Below are positions 43,130 through 56,143 of a stretch of DNA of 64,000 nt, piece by piece. A program made the position numbers and the translations under genes. Origin of the DNA: Engraulis encrasicolus (lineage: Eukaryota > Chordata > Actinopteri > Clupeiformes > Engraulidae). Position 1 is the first letter of the stretch; every line of letters starts with the position of its first letter. The notes beneath the pieces are model-generated. The model made no database searches and was not told where the DNA came from. It saw nothing but the letters and a program-made list of their open reading frames with translations. The stretch spans positions 18,846,014 to 18,910,013 of the forward strand of contig NC_085876.1 in NCBI RefSeq assembly GCF_034702125.1, written 5' to 3'.

Positions 43130-44585
43130 AAAGGGGAAAAAAACACAGTTGTGAAACTGGTAGCTTTATTATTTGTTAATGTGTGGACTAGTCTGATAAA
43201 TATAATATAAAATACCAGTAATATTAAATATTAGATTATAATACAAGACAAAATAATAATACATTGTAAAAACATATAGGCTATGATATTCCTAGGCCTA
43301 GGCCCTGAATAACCTCTTCATAATATGAGTGGTTAATTTGAGATCTATTTAAAATTCTACTATAGGCCTACATCCTTTCCAACAATATTTTCAAGGTGTT
43401 TTTCCCCCATAGTTTCACCTAGTTACTATTGGTTTCATGCCAGTCAGCAGCAAACTCAGTCTGAGTCACTTTCACATGACCACTTGGCCAGGAGGGGGAC
43501 TGGTTGCTATGGAGTTTCTTTTCTCTTAAACCTGTTTTTTTCCTCAGCAGTAGGCCTACCCTCATTACACTCAAGAGTGAAGTCTTATGAATTGACACAG
43601 ACGGCTCATCAGAAACTCACCAAACTTGAAGGTGACCCAGATTAGCATTTAGAAAACAAAATCCCCAGCAAAAACCAAGTATAGGCCAGTAATTCTACAA
43701 AACTCATAACAGCCAATAGCCTACATCTGCAGTAGGCCTAGGCCTACAGTAGGTCTATTTCAACTTCTGTATTCTGCATTGTTGAACGATTGTTTAGGAT
43801 ATAACTATAATATTCGTCTAACACTAAAATCCCCTTACATAGCATTACATAATCTGTAGTTTGTAGATTGCATCAGCAAATCCTGGCAGTTACTGCATAC
43901 AGGAATAGCAGAACGGTTAAGCCTGGTGTAGGCACTGCAGTAGCCTATACTTAATTTGTTGCTTTAGGTATGTTCGCAACATATGCTGTGGACAGTAAAG
44001 GCTACGTAGGTTATTCACATAAATGAAGTATCATATTTATGCAGTGAGTTGCTATGGTCGCCTGCTAGGTCAGGGTGAGCGTAGATTGAGAGGTCATGGC
44101 AGTGGTGTAGTCTACGTTGAACGCAGGTAGGCTAGGCCTATACACAGTATACCCACCTCAAACTGTCAGGGATTTCAGTATACCCACCTAGAACGGAGAG
44201 ATCCATTATTTAGAATAGCACAAATATATACAGTAGGCCTATACCCACCTAAACAAATGCTCAAATACCCACCACAAAAAAGTAGACTATACCTGGGTCA
44301 TGGTTAGATGCAAACAGGGTGTGGTTGGCCCAGCTTGTGAATTTCCACACATGGCTTTGGCCTCTGAAAACTCCAAATGCTAAACGGCTATTGTAGAGGT
44401 GAGAATAGGGGGCATGCTGGTCCATTGTTATTACCTCGACCATGCACTATCACCCTCCCCCCCAAAACACTCATCCCAAATGTCTTGCCATGTTCAAAAA
44501 GAACTTCAGGATGTTTTGATAGCCTTTGATAGCCTAACTTTGAAGTTTGAAGAGATTTTTTCATTTATTATATACTTGAATATTC
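43130..44585. other. Intergenic stretch with scattered TAGGCCTA words
   Basis: AT-rich sequence in which TAGGCCTAC-type words recur (near 43,370, 43,550, 43,735, 44,130 and 44,235). No gene and no transposon with clear ends. Confidence 0.5.
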
Positions 44586-44589
44586 ATTT

Positions 44590-44802
<213 letters not shown>

Positions 44803-44804
44803 AA

Positions 44805-45075
44805 GCGTGAAAGCCCGACTGGGAAACTCCAACTCCCTCATTGTGACACAGCACACAAGTGTTCAATGCACACAACAAAATAGCATTTATGCTTCACCTG
44901 TGCAAGGGGGCAGCCCCCAATGACGCTGCAAGGGAGCAGTGCGGCAGGACGGTACCAGCTCTGGGTACCTCAGTCATGGAGGAAGATGGGGGAGAGCACT
45001 GGTTAATTGCTCCCCCCACCAACCTGGCGGGTCGGGAGTTGAACTGGCAACTTTTGGGCTACAAGTTCAACACAA
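44805..45075. repeat. SINE-like interspersed repeat (family B, copy 1)
   Basis: GTGAAAGCCCGACTGGGAAA ... GTGCAAGGGGGCAGCCCCCA ... GGGAGTTGAACTGGCAAC is shared with 60,605-60,865. The GAGTTGAACTGGCAAC part resembles a tRNA T-arm half. Confidence 0.7.
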
Positions 45076-45112
45076 TATCTGACTACCGTGACGGCCCTAA
45101 GCAGATAAGCAA

Positions 45113-45262
<150 letters not shown>

Positions 45263-45516
45263 GAGAGAGACACACTTACAGAGATACACACAAACACAAA
45301 CACACACATATCCTAACTCCTGTCCTTGACCATTAAGGGTAGTTGACGTGACGTGTCAATTTTGCTGTCACAGGCTCTTAAATTTAAGTAAATTCATGCT
45401 TTCAAAATTGTCAATGTTTTAAATGATTAAACTAGTGTCGTTGTTGTGAAAAAGTAATGTGTAATAAATTCAGAGCTTAAATAAGTATACTTAATTTTGA
45501 GTCAAATGTCACATTT

Positions 45517-47504
45517 GTCCTATGGTGTGGCTGTCACAAGCCTAGTTCTCCATATTAAATCATTTTAAAATAAATAATCAAAGCTCAGTCATTTTTCTGA
45601 ACAACCCTGGCATGTTTTTCAAGGTGTCTATTTTAGCAAGTGGCAATGCCTAATTTTTTTCCTGTTTTTCTGAGACCGAATGGACTTATGAAACTTTGTC
45701 ACAGAAAACAATCACAGAAATGTCCTGTGGTGTGACATCATATTTTTTGGTAATTCTGTGGATAGTTATCTATTGTTGAAGCTCCAGCGGTACATAAATT
45801 GTGAATTTAGACCCTTAAGAAGCCAAAGACAAGGGTGGATTTTAGGTTTTTATCTCAGAGTTCTTCAATCAATCAATTACGTTTTGCTACCACAAGATGT
45901 ATAGTTTTGTAGTCGTTTGGTGTGACAGCCATAATACATTTTGACAAAAGTGTATATTTTTCATATTTTTTTCTTATGTTGATGTATGCAAATGCATCTT
46001 ACTAAAGGTAAAATTGTATTTCAGTTGGCAACGACACAGCTTTAAATTAACTCAAAAGCTCAAAAGTCCTATGGTGTGATGGTAAAAGTCCTATGTGACA
46101 CTTCGGAGTATCACACCAAAGGACAAACAGGTCACACCAAAGGACTAGATATCTGAGAAATAGCTTTTAAAACAACTGGTTGTACATTATTTTGTTTAGT
46201 TTGTTGTTTGACTAGATACATTTTGTGTATTCAAATTACTTATTCCTTAATTGGCCATTGGAATTTATTTGATGCATTGTTGATGAATATTTGCTGTTGA
46301 TTTTAGGTACTGTCAAAGGATATAAAATGTCATTAATGGTACTTTGAAACCAAAATAGAACGGTAACAGTGAAGGAAAGATGAGTGAGAGACTATAGAGA
46401 AGTATAGATGAATTAAGTATGCTGTGGAGAGCTCAATATAGCAGAAATGTGCTGTCCAGCTTGAGATACCAAACAAGCACTGGCCACTACATACTATAAG
46501 TTCAATGGTGTGACAGTCATAGCATACCTACAAAGAGGGTGAGGTGTGATGGTCATGCATGCCAAGGTCACACTTCAGTATGAGTCTTATGAGCTCTGCA
46601 GGTTAAATTTAATGACCGTATGGCTGTCACTGAATGTTACGATAGGCTGGTAATCTATGACTTAAAGACTTATAAGCATAAAGTGTAGGTCCATATTGTT
46701 GTATACTACAACATTACATTATGATCAAAAGACAAAATAATCATGTTGATACATTTGTTTCTGGCTCAGTTTTGCATGTATGTCCTTTAGTGTGACATGA
46801 ATGTCCTACGGTGTGACATTTTTTAAACGCTCAAATATTTGTTTGAGCTTAACAATATGTTTGATAAACACTGAATACTGCATTAGGGAAAAACAAATTA
46901 CCATCCCTGAAATGTTATAAATTCTGACAATTTTGAACATTTTAAAGGGACACTGTGTGAGATTTTTAGTTGTTTATTTCCAGAATTCACGCTGCCCATT
47001 CACTAATGTTACCTTTTTCATGAATACTTACCACCACCATCAAATAAGTATTCATTATAACTGGAAAAATTGCACTTTTCATACATGAAAAGGGGGATCT
47101 TCTCCATGGTGCGACATTTTGAATTTCCAAAAATAGCCATTTTTAGCTGCAAAAATGACTGTACTTGGACCATACTAGAAAATATTTGTTTAATACGTAA
47201 ACTTTGATGTAAAGATCAAATTTGGCAATAGGCAGCCCAATTTCAAAAAGCAGCATAGTTGCAGTACCTTTTTTGACCATTTCAGTGTCCCTTTAAAAGA
47301 AAGATATCCCTGTATTTCCTCGAAGGTTTCTAATAAGCTGACCTCTAATGCGGGAAAAAGTCCTTAAATGGTTATTTCTCATAATTTAAGACTTAAAAAA
47401 TGCAATAAATATGAGGAGTGTAACAATGTTCATAAAACTCCATCAAGCCATTTCTACATTACTTAATATAAGCTTATTTATTTCTTAACGTCACACCAAA
47501 GGAC
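45517..47504. repeat. Block with dispersed GTCCTWTGGTGTGAC motifs
   Basis: The 15-base word GTCCTATGGTGTGAC and close variants occur at 45,517, 45,722, 45,912, 46,066, 46,782 and 46,803 on the plus strand and at 46,110, 46,131 and 47,490 on the minus strand. Truncated forms lie at 46,088 and 46,504. Spacing is irregular and the sequence between is AT-rich and apparently unique. No coding frame was seen. The block may be an old non-autonomous element with internal binding-site-like repeats, but no ends were found. Confidence 0.6.
46943..47299. mobile_element. MITE of the TTAAAGG(G/T) family, complete copy
   Basis: TTTAAAGGGACACTGTGTGA at the left and TCAGTGTCCCTTTAAA at the right give TTAA-flanked inverted ends. 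The interior (GGAAATTGCACTT..., CCATGGTGCGACATTTTGAA, AATTTGGCAATAGGCAGC) is shared with the three other copies in this window. It is nested in the motif block. Confidence 0.88.
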
Positions 47505-47967
47505 ATATTTTCAGCCAATTGCTTTATCAACGTAAATCATTGACAGTAGATATAACTGTCAATGACGTAAATAAATAATCAATTAATAGACCAACATTGT
47601 GACCACTTGGATTATTTGAAAGATTAATTGCTGCACTACGTAGACATATACTTTTTTCCCTCATAGACAATGTTTTACTGCCTATCTGTCATCTACCCAA
47701 GTGGCATAGCGCTTCGCAGATGCCCCACCACCGTGGAGAAAACAACAAAGTTTTCCTGCTGTCAACCTATCAACAACAACTTTTGGGGGAGTCTTCTCCA
47801 TTCAACATCCGGATTGCTAATAAAAAAATGACCTTTGAATTGTGATTTTGTGAGATATTGAATTAAACTGCTGCTGTTAATGACGTCTCACGACAACATC
47901 ACAAGGCCACAAGCACAATGAAATTAGGATATTAGACAGAACCCTTGACCTTGCAAAAAAAAAAGGA

Positions 47968-48362
47968 GGAGGAGAGGAGGTTATGGGAAGGCCCGCCGGC
48001 AGGGGTGGTGGTGGAGGAGGCGAGGAGTTTACAGGCAGAAAGGTGGAGGAGAGGAGGTTAGGCAGGGCCACTGATAAGGGTGGAGGAGAGGAGGAGTTTG
48101 GGCCTGCTGATAAGGGTGGAGGAGAGGAGGAGGTTATGAGCAGAAAGATGGTGGAGGTGAGGAGGAGTTTACAGGCAGAAAGGTGGAGGAGGAGAGGAGG
48201 AGGCAGAAAGGTGGAGGAGGAGAGGAGGTTAGACAGGCCTGCTGATAAGGGTGGAGAAGAGGAGGTTACAGGCAGAAAGGTGGAGGAGGAGGAGAGGAGG
48301 TTATGGGCAGAAAGGTAGAAGAGGAGGAGAGGAGGTTATGGGCAGAAAGGTGGAGGAGGAGG
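47968..48362 (+). repeat. Purine-rich minisatellite
   Basis: Irregular units built from GGTGGAGGAGGAGAGGAGGT and TATGGGCAGAAAGG or GCCTGCTGATAAGG repeat about ten times. The long Glu/Arg/Gly-rich frame here is a by-product. Confidence 0.9.
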
Positions 48363-48682
48363 ACTGTCCCATTTTTGGAAATATGCTCATATTACACATC
48401 CCCTTGAGTTAAATAACGAAGTTTTACCTTTCTCCTGTACTTTCAACCGTTCTCCGACTACGGCAGTGCAAATTTGACCTCCAAGCTAGCAGTTAACATT
48501 GAGTCCTATGAGACCAGTTAGCCACGAGCTGGTCTCATAGGACTCAATGTTAACTGCTAGCATGGAGGTAAAATTTACACTGCTATACCCAGAGAACGGT
48601 TGAAAGTACAGGAGAACGGTAAAACTCTATTATTTAACTCAAGGGCAGGTATAAAATAAGCTTTTTTCCAAAAATGGGACAG
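48363..48682. mobile_element. Palindromic MITE (ACTGTCCCATTTTTGG family, copy 2)
   Basis: ACTGTCCCATTTTTGGAAAT at the left, AAAAATGGGACAG at the right, and a central palindrome GAGTCCTATGAGACCAG / CTGGTCTCATAGGACTC. Copy of 9,725-10,067 without the TTAA ends. Confidence 0.85.
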
Positions 48683-48700
48683 AGGGCCCGTTGACAGGGG

Positions 48701-49100
48701 CAGGGCTTGACATTCACTTTTTCACCCACCGGCCACTGTGGCTAGTGGTTTTCCCAAGTCACTAGCCATTCAGGTATTCCACTAGCCACAGATTTTATAT
48801 TGCTGTTTTTTTCTTTATTTATTATGATAAGTGTACGTCTAACCTAAAAAGATGAGGTGCTAAAGCAAGATGAGTGTACAGCTTCCTACATGGAAGTATA
48901 TCAAGCAAACAGAAACTAAGTTACTGGGATTTTTCTTGATGCACAAGGGGAAAACAACAGAATATATGCTACTATGATGCGTATGTCATGCCAAAGAATA
49001 CACTGCCAGCCATATTGGCTAGTGACCGAGAAAGTATTACTAGCCACAGCCAAGTTTTACCAGCATTTGGCCGGTTGGCAGGTGCGAGTGTCAAGCCCTG
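48701..49100. mobile_element. Non-autonomous hAT element (CAGGGCTTGA family, copy 2)
   Basis: CAGGGCTTGACATTCAC at the left and AGTGTCAAGCCCTG at the right, with perfect 8-bp duplications GACAGGGG (48693-48700 and 49101-49108). Inverted relative to 9,038-9,451. Confidence 0.92.
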
Positions 49101-49108
49101 GACAGGGG

Positions 49109-50393
49109 GCGACAAAGACATCATCAGAGAGACGGATGGCCCAGAATTGAGTCCCCATTTCATTATTTCAAAGAGAAAGTGTTCACTCAGAATAAACGAG
49201 TCAAAAGTCAAACAAGTGTGTGGTACATTTTTTTCTCTTCTCCATGTAGTCCCACAGCTGTATGTTTTGTCGAGGGCAGTAGCACCGAATTCTGGGCCCC
49301 AGCCCAGGTATAGTAGTCTGATTATCATCGACTTTCAAATCTCTTCGAGACTTGGTCTGACCAAGAGCATAACAATTAACATTTCCCAAACGGCATTTCC
49401 TAAAGGGCCTCTCTTGGTTTGCTAATGATTGTTTGCTTCCCAACAAAGTAGGAGGAGTTCCAGATTTAGCGAAAACTCAGAAAGTACTTGCATTGCTCTT
49501 GACCTGACTGGTAGCAACGCTGAAGCTGTTGCGTCACTAGGAGGGCACGGCCTGGCTACAGGTACAGTACAACCCGCTCCCATGGACCCCTCATGGCAAT
49601 TGAGTAGACAGCCAGTGCAGCTCAACTGTTATTGGTTTCATGTGCTTCATTTTGGTTTTGCCTATTGCAGCTGACTCTTTAAAAAGGCATGGTTTTTCAA
49701 TCGTTTTTTATTGACTTATTGGTTTACTGTATGGCTACATCAACAAACCGAGCTAAATGCACAGTCAGTTTTTTCAGCATCCTGCTGGGTCAGGAGGAGG
49801 GATCTTTGCAATGCTTCTTAGACAGAAATATTGTTGTTTAAGTTGATGTGAAGTGTGAAAATTAGTGATAGTGTCACGCCTAGGTGCCTTATCTCACTTC
49901 TGACATGTTAGCAAATGGCAAGTTGTGTCTTTTTTATATATAGTCACATAACATAGCGTTCAATATAATGTCATTGTGTACCTGCACAATGCACACTGTA
50001 CAGTATGAATATTAAATATTTTATAACATGTTGGTATTGTAGCCTAGGCTACTATGGGCTGCATCCATGTTAGATATTAGCCAGTCTTTCTCTATGTTTT
50101 TCCATTGTTATCATTATTCTTCCCCCCAGAACCAAACTACCCCAATTGTCAGTTCCCCCTTTTGTCACCCAACCTCGAGAAACAAGGCTATTCGTAAAGG
50201 CACCATGAGGCTTAAAGTTGTTTTTTTTTTCAGTTTTTCTCGTAAAGACTTCATGAATGGCCCGAGTAACGGTTGAGAGGGCAGCCTCGTCAGGCTAGTT
50301 AGATATAGGGCTGCTGTACATCATTTATCTCAGGGGATAAAGAAGCCATGCATGTACAGCACTTATTATTCAAGGATGGCTGATTATCTACAG
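49109..50393. other. Intergenic stretch with one repeat fragment
   Basis: 49,315-49,380 matches the repeat beside brd2 exon 2. No gene recognised elsewhere. Confidence 0.5.
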
Positions 50394-50745
50394 CAGGGTT
50401 TCCCAAACTGGGGTGCGTGCACCCCTAGGGGTGCGCGGCCTGCCACAAGGGGGTGTGCGAGCTGAATAGAGCAATGGCTGAGATTTGTGTTTTTATACAG
50501 AATTAATGAACATTACACAGTTTTAATTGTTTGGTGAATTTGTATGCTGGAAAGATCCACCTGAAGTGTAATTTATAACTTGTCATGCAACAAGTTCCAT
50601 TGTAATAACGGCAGAAAAAAATGTCAGGTCTATTGGAAATGAAGATTGCCCAAAATGTGCGGCTGTGCAATATTCGCTAAGGGGTGCACGAACCACATTG
50701 AAATGTAAAAGGGGGTGCGCAGGGGAAAAAGTTTGGGAACCGCTG
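50394..50745. mobile_element. hAT-type element, 352 bp, perfect TSD
   Basis: CAGGGTTTCCCAAACTGGGG at the left and AAGTTTGGGAACCGCTG at the right, with 8-bp duplications ATCTACAG on both sides. GGGGTGCGC words sit near both ends. Confidence 0.9.
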
Positions 50746-51788
50746 ATCTACAGTATCCGTACTTGACGCATCTCAACTGGTGCCTTTTGAGTAAGTATGT
50801 TTCTCTGTTCACCCCTGTGGGTACGATCAGGCCATCAGCTGGGGACCACTAGAGTGTCTAAGTCCTTAAACCCCGGTGTTCTGTCGAGATGAGCCGCTAA
50901 AAAAAAGACTGGTGTGCATTGTGCAATGCATCTCTCTCACCAGTTTATGGGGCACGGATGTCTCCCTGTTTTGCAAACCTTACGCCTATACTTATAATAG
51001 CGTTGCGTTGTTGCAGTTGGTATTGAGCATGTTTAAGATCAGCTGTTTGGTAGCTCCGCTCGATGGGCAATCACCTGCAGAACTCGCTGTGTGGAGGTGC
51101 GCATGCGTGCACATGTTCAGTAGGGAAAAGGACCTAATCTCGACAGGGAGCTCATATCGACAGGACACAGGCATATCCAGGTGGCCCAGTGTGTCCCTGC
51201 TTAATGCCCTGAGTGGAGGACACACCACCCCCTATGGTTAGGCACGTCTTTAAGCTGATCCTCTCTGCTAACCTCGTCTTACCATAGGCCCCATTAGCCT
51301 GGTCCTGACCATCCCATAATACTACCATTTCATTTCGTATTCATGTAGTGGAGCCAATCCTTTGGCGGAAGTACGTAGGATGGCGCGCAAGGCTAAGGCC
51401 CCATACCCTTGTACTATCATTCGTATACAGAGGCTCTGCAACGGTCACATTGAGAATTGTTTACTGAAGGTCATGGTGTCGAGCTACGTTGACATTTGAA
51501 ATGTAGATCTTATTTTACACAATCGCCAACATTTGGTAGAAAAACATATGGGAAGGGTTAACTCTGTTTAACCCGTTAAGACACAGCGTTATAAATTTGC
51601 TGTCACCAGAATGGCAATGACCACGTTGTAGTGCATTACTAAAGGCCCTGTTATGTCATAGTAGTGTAGTACTATGATTGTGTTAACTTTTCAATGACTA
51701 TTACAGAGTTCCTTTGGTGGATCGGCGTGCATTATGGGGTCAATTTTGAAAAGTGTGTCCCCCCTCCTTATCTCTAGTGGCTCTACAC
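50746..51788. other. Intergenic stretch, no gene recognised
   Basis: The 121-residue frame at 50,876-51,241 resembles no family I know and has no exon context. Confidence 0.45.
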
Positions 51789-52102
51789 CAGGGGTGGGGA
51801 ACCTTTTTCATTGAAGGGCCACTTCAAATTCATCCAAGGGCCGTAAAAGTCCTCCGAGGGCCGTACTATGAAGACAAATTTCCCCCTTCACTTTAGGCCT
51901 ATAGCCACATTATAAACAAACATCATCTTCTCTAGGTTCCCAGAATATAACTTAATTGTATTGCAAATGCCTTTTCTAAGATTAATTTACAAAATACTGC
52001 ATGTCATATTTCATGTGAAGCTGAATAACATTAAAATTATATCGGGGGCCAGATAAAACGCCCTCAAGGGCCACAAACGGCTCTCGAGGTTCCCCACCCC
52101 TG
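51789..52102. mobile_element. hAT-type element, about 314 bp
   Basis: CAGGGGTGGGGAACCTTTTT at the left and GGTTCCCCACCCCTG at the right. Near-matching TCTACAC flanks both sides. GGGCC(A/G) words recur at the ends. Confidence 0.85.
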
Positions 52103-54618
52103 ATCTACACATTTGGGGGGGCTAGGCAAATATAGACATTGGGCCATCTTTAATTATTTTTGGTGCTATTTACAATGGCTGGGCTGACTGGGGGCTCCTA
52201 CAGAGGGCAGATTTTGTGGGGGCCCTAAACAATGGCCTAGTCTGCCTATTGGTAGAACCAGCTCTGCTGACTGGCCCGTTGTCTGGTAACAACCCTAAAG
52301 CCACCCCAGAATACCAGGTCCAGACGTGACTGGAGCTTACATATGGCAAGGGCCACTTCTCTGCTTCTACAACCATTTCATTGATGGCTTTCTGACACCT
52401 TGCTCCAATACATCTGAATTTGGCAGATCATTGAGGACCAGACATCCCACTATGAGGAGGCGCAGCCGGCCTCCCCACTCTACAACTAGGTCTGTGTAAT
52501 TGGTACGCTACATTTTCACTCGTACACTATGCCCACGATACAGTGAGCTCCACCAGCAGGAAGGTCTTGCTGTCTCGCCAAGTTAACCCTCATGGTCTGC
52601 TCACTGCCTGTTGTCGTTTTTTTCTGGTGTGTTGATGTTTTTCTCTGGTGGGTGGGGGTAGGAGTTCTCCATGGCCCTTGACAACAGGATGGGCAACCTC
52701 ACTGGACAACCGTATCTCTTTCATTTCGTGAAGTATTCACGAAAAAAAATAACTTTAATTTTCGTGGTGCATTCACGTCATTGCCCGTTTTTCGTGGTTG
52801 GGCAACGAAACACTGCCTATTCATTTGAATTGCCCGACTGCTGCCTAGCGACCCACTAGTTTGACGCCCTTTCGGTACCGTCACATGGTAATCAAGCAGG
52901 TGTAAACAAGGTCATCTGCACTGGTTCGCCACTCGGGGCTCGAACCTGTGACCTACCAGTCAACACTCGAGTCTGGCATGATACCGATAGCTCAGAGCTA
53001 AAGATATCTTTTTACCAAAGTTCTTTCCTGCATAAGTTATGACACACCGCCGCCATCTTGTTGACGCCTTCGGGTGCTATTTCGCGATTAGTAAGACCAG
53101 ATCTGAGAGTCAATGGGAAAACTAAAAGGAGAAACTGAGTACAGGACGGGAGGGAACCCAGCAGTTGTGAAAACTACATGGTTGAAACCGCCATGATAGG
53201 TTGATCAATCTAGACTGCTTGGTTGCGTCATGCGAATCAAAATGAAGCTTTTTAAGCCACTTTTCTCTTTTTTTTTACATAGCGCAGGCGCAGTAGTTCC
53301 ATAATGGCACGAGCGCGATAGCTTTTCACAACTGAGCATGCACAACAATTTGCGTGCGCCAATGCAGTCAGATGATTGGATCAATGGCAACGCAGCTCAG
53401 CAGGCACATTGGCTCTTGTTACCAGAAAGGTGGGAGATGTGTGGGTAGACGCCATACTTGCGTTACGAATCTTCACCGTTAATTTATGTACACATACATC
53501 AGTGACCAATCATCTCCTCGTACTCATAACATCTCTGGTTTTACCACCAAACTCTAATGTTAATTGTAGAGTTGCCAGTCTCGGGTTCACCTTTGTCCCG
53601 TCCTTGAATGGCCTGTCCCGGGAGCAAAAAAATCCCTGGATTCTGAATGAAGGACACCATTGCTTACAAGCTAAAAGGGCAAATGGCTTTGAAATGGCCA
53701 TGTTTTGTGTCAGACAGGTGGCAACCTTTGCCAGTTGGCATCCGTTACACTCACCCCTCTAAACCTCACTTCCATCTGGGTCATAGCACCAGTAACTGAG
53801 GTCATCTTCACTCTGGGCTTGAATTCTTACCAGTCAATTTTTCAGTCCGGCATGGGAGGCACAGCAGCACGATACCGCTGAGCTAAGGGCCCAGACCAAT
53901 GACAGTACATTCATTATACAGTCAATGGTCCAGACCAGAGTCATAGATAAAGAAGAGTTGACGCAGTCTTTGATCTCGGTCACTTCATCGGTCACATGGT
54001 TTTACGTGGTACGCTAGCCTCAGCGTTTCCAGCTAAACCTATCTCTGCCATAGGTTTGTGTTAGCATGGCTAGGTTAAGTGTACTAATTCTACACATTTA
54101 GCCGTGCCGCTTTTTTTCTGACACATTACCATTTTAGGTCAAGTAAATACTCAGTCCATTGAAATTGTGTGCTTTGAAATGCGCAGAAACGGCTATTATA
54201 TCAATTTTTATCAGAGTCCCCAATGATACTCTATGGAAAGGAGCGCTAGGCCTACTATATATCTGGAACACTGTGAAGGCTGTGCAAAACTGAATGGGAC
54301 CGGGAGGTCGGCCATATTTGACCATATATGGTCAGTTTCGCCGCCAGTTTTGTCTGCGGAAGTTTCCGCGCAATCCTATAGCAAAGCTGTAACTCTTCTC
54401 TATCTACGGCTCCGGCCCAGACCGATGACTCAGTGCTACTCTATGCGGCTTTGGGAGGGATGTTTACTTAATGCTAGTTGGCATACACTAAGTTTACTAA
54501 GTGCTGCTAGTTGGGAGAGAGATGTGGACTTGTGAATGGACTTGAGTCAGACTTGGGTCAGAAATGTATGACTTGAGACTTGGTAATATTAGGAATGACT
54601 TGTGACTTGACACTGACT
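52103..54618. other. Intergenic stretch with tRNA-like SINE fragments
   Basis: 52,913-52,998 on the minus strand reads AGCTCTGAGCTATCGGTATC ... CACAGGTTCGAGCCCC, which is tRNA-like with a B box. A degenerate relative is near 53,793-53,892. No host gene was recognised. Confidence 0.45.
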
Positions 54619-54620
54619 TA

Positions 54621-55635
54621 CAGCTCCAGGCCTTTTTATTAGAATACCATGAAAAAGTTGATTTATTTCCATAATTCCATCAATAATGTTAAACTGTCAT
54701 GGATTGTAGATTCATGGCCCAGTTTTTTAACTATTCCAATCATTATTTTTTTTCTTTTTATATACGTTGGCCTTCCAGCTCAAATTCGCATTATTAGAAT
54801 ATTGTTATAAAATCACATTTTTCTTCATCAAAATTCGGGTCACATTATATCAGTTGAAATTTGGTACTTTCTACATAACATGCAATGGTCAATACTTGGT
54901 TAGGACATTCTCTGTCTTCATAATGGCCATGATGCGTTTAACATTGAAGTCAATGGAAAAACAGTGGAGTTATGGAAGCCCAGATATCCTTGATGCTTTG
55001 CTGTCAGCTGTTCTTGTTTGTTGACCTGGTACCCCACACTTCACTCTTCAATATACCCTGTAGATTTCCATGCCACGTTTTGGCACTAACTCACCAGTTT
55101 AATTCTAAATAACCAGAAATGAATCCCCATTGAAAATGAATGGGGTTTAATTTCTGTTGAGTTAGAATTAAACTGGTGAGTTAACACCAAAACGTGGCAT
55201 GGAAATCTTCGGGTATATTGAAGAGGGAAGTGTGGGGCACCAGGTCAACAAACAAGAACAGCTGACAGCAAAGCATCAAGGATATCTGGGCTTCCATAAC
55301 TCCCATGCACTGTTTTTGCCATTGACTTCAATGTTAAACGCATCATGGCCATTGCATCTTATGTAGAAAGTACTAAATTTCAACTGATTTAATGTGACCC
55401 GAATTTTGATGAAGAAAAATGTGATTTTATAACAATATTCTAATAATGCGAATTCCCCAATTCATGGGTTTTTTGAGCTGGAAGGCCAACGTATATAAAA
55501 AGAAAAAAAATAATGATTGGAATAGTTAAAAAACTGGGCCATGAATCTACAATCCATGACAGTTTAACATTATTGATGGAATTATGGAAATAAATCAACT
55601 TTTTCATGGTATTCTAATAAAAAGGCCTGGAGCTG
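54621..55635. mobile_element. 1-kb fold-back (near-perfect inverted repeat) element
   Basis: TA-flanked. CAGCTCCAGGCCTTTTTATT at the left end and its complement at the right, with arms of about 500 bases that stay complementary to a centre near 55,130. The left arm has an extra segment of about 30 bases around 54,890-54,922. There is no transposase frame. TA ends suggest a Tc1/mariner-type origin. Confidence 0.93.
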
Positions 55636-55956
55636 TATATGCTATATTGACTTGAGATTTGACTTGGACTCGACAGCTTTAGCATGGCATGTTAACTCTA
55701 AATACTGTATATTCCATTTTCTGTATTTGTATGTGAAAATATTTCATGGCAAAATTGATTTGCCCTTAAGCAGTACAGGCCTACTATTGACTGCAAAGGG
55801 GGACCAAGATACGTATGGACGTTGTGCCCTCCTTCTTCTTCTCTGTCTGTGGCGTTTGGTGGCGATTTGCCTAAGATGTCCGCTACCGCCATCTAGCCTA
55901 CATCCCTAAGGGAACTCCATTCATTCTCAGCCTAAAGTCTCCAAAGGTCTCCTAAC

Positions 55957-56121
55957 CCATTTTTTCTCAACCAGGGGTACGTGTACCACTAGGGGTACGC
56001 GAGCACTGCAGGAGGTACGTGGAAAAATGAAAAAATGTGTGGAGCGTTGTCACATTTGGATATAGAGCACGAGTGAGGGGGCACTCATGGGGGTACGGAA
56101 GATAAACAAGGTTGGGACTGC
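55957..56121. mobile_element. Short hAT-type element related to 36,417
   Basis: TTTCTCAACCAGGGGTACGT then GTACCACTAGGGGTACGCGA ... AAGGTTGGGACTGCT matches the element in brd2 intron 2. Confidence 0.75.
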
Positions 56122-56143
56122 TCTAACCGAAGGTCTCCTAATG

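Noticed and set aside
50876..51241. A 121-residue plus-strand frame as a gene
   Set aside because: No domain, no splice context and no promoter signal. Expected by chance at this length.
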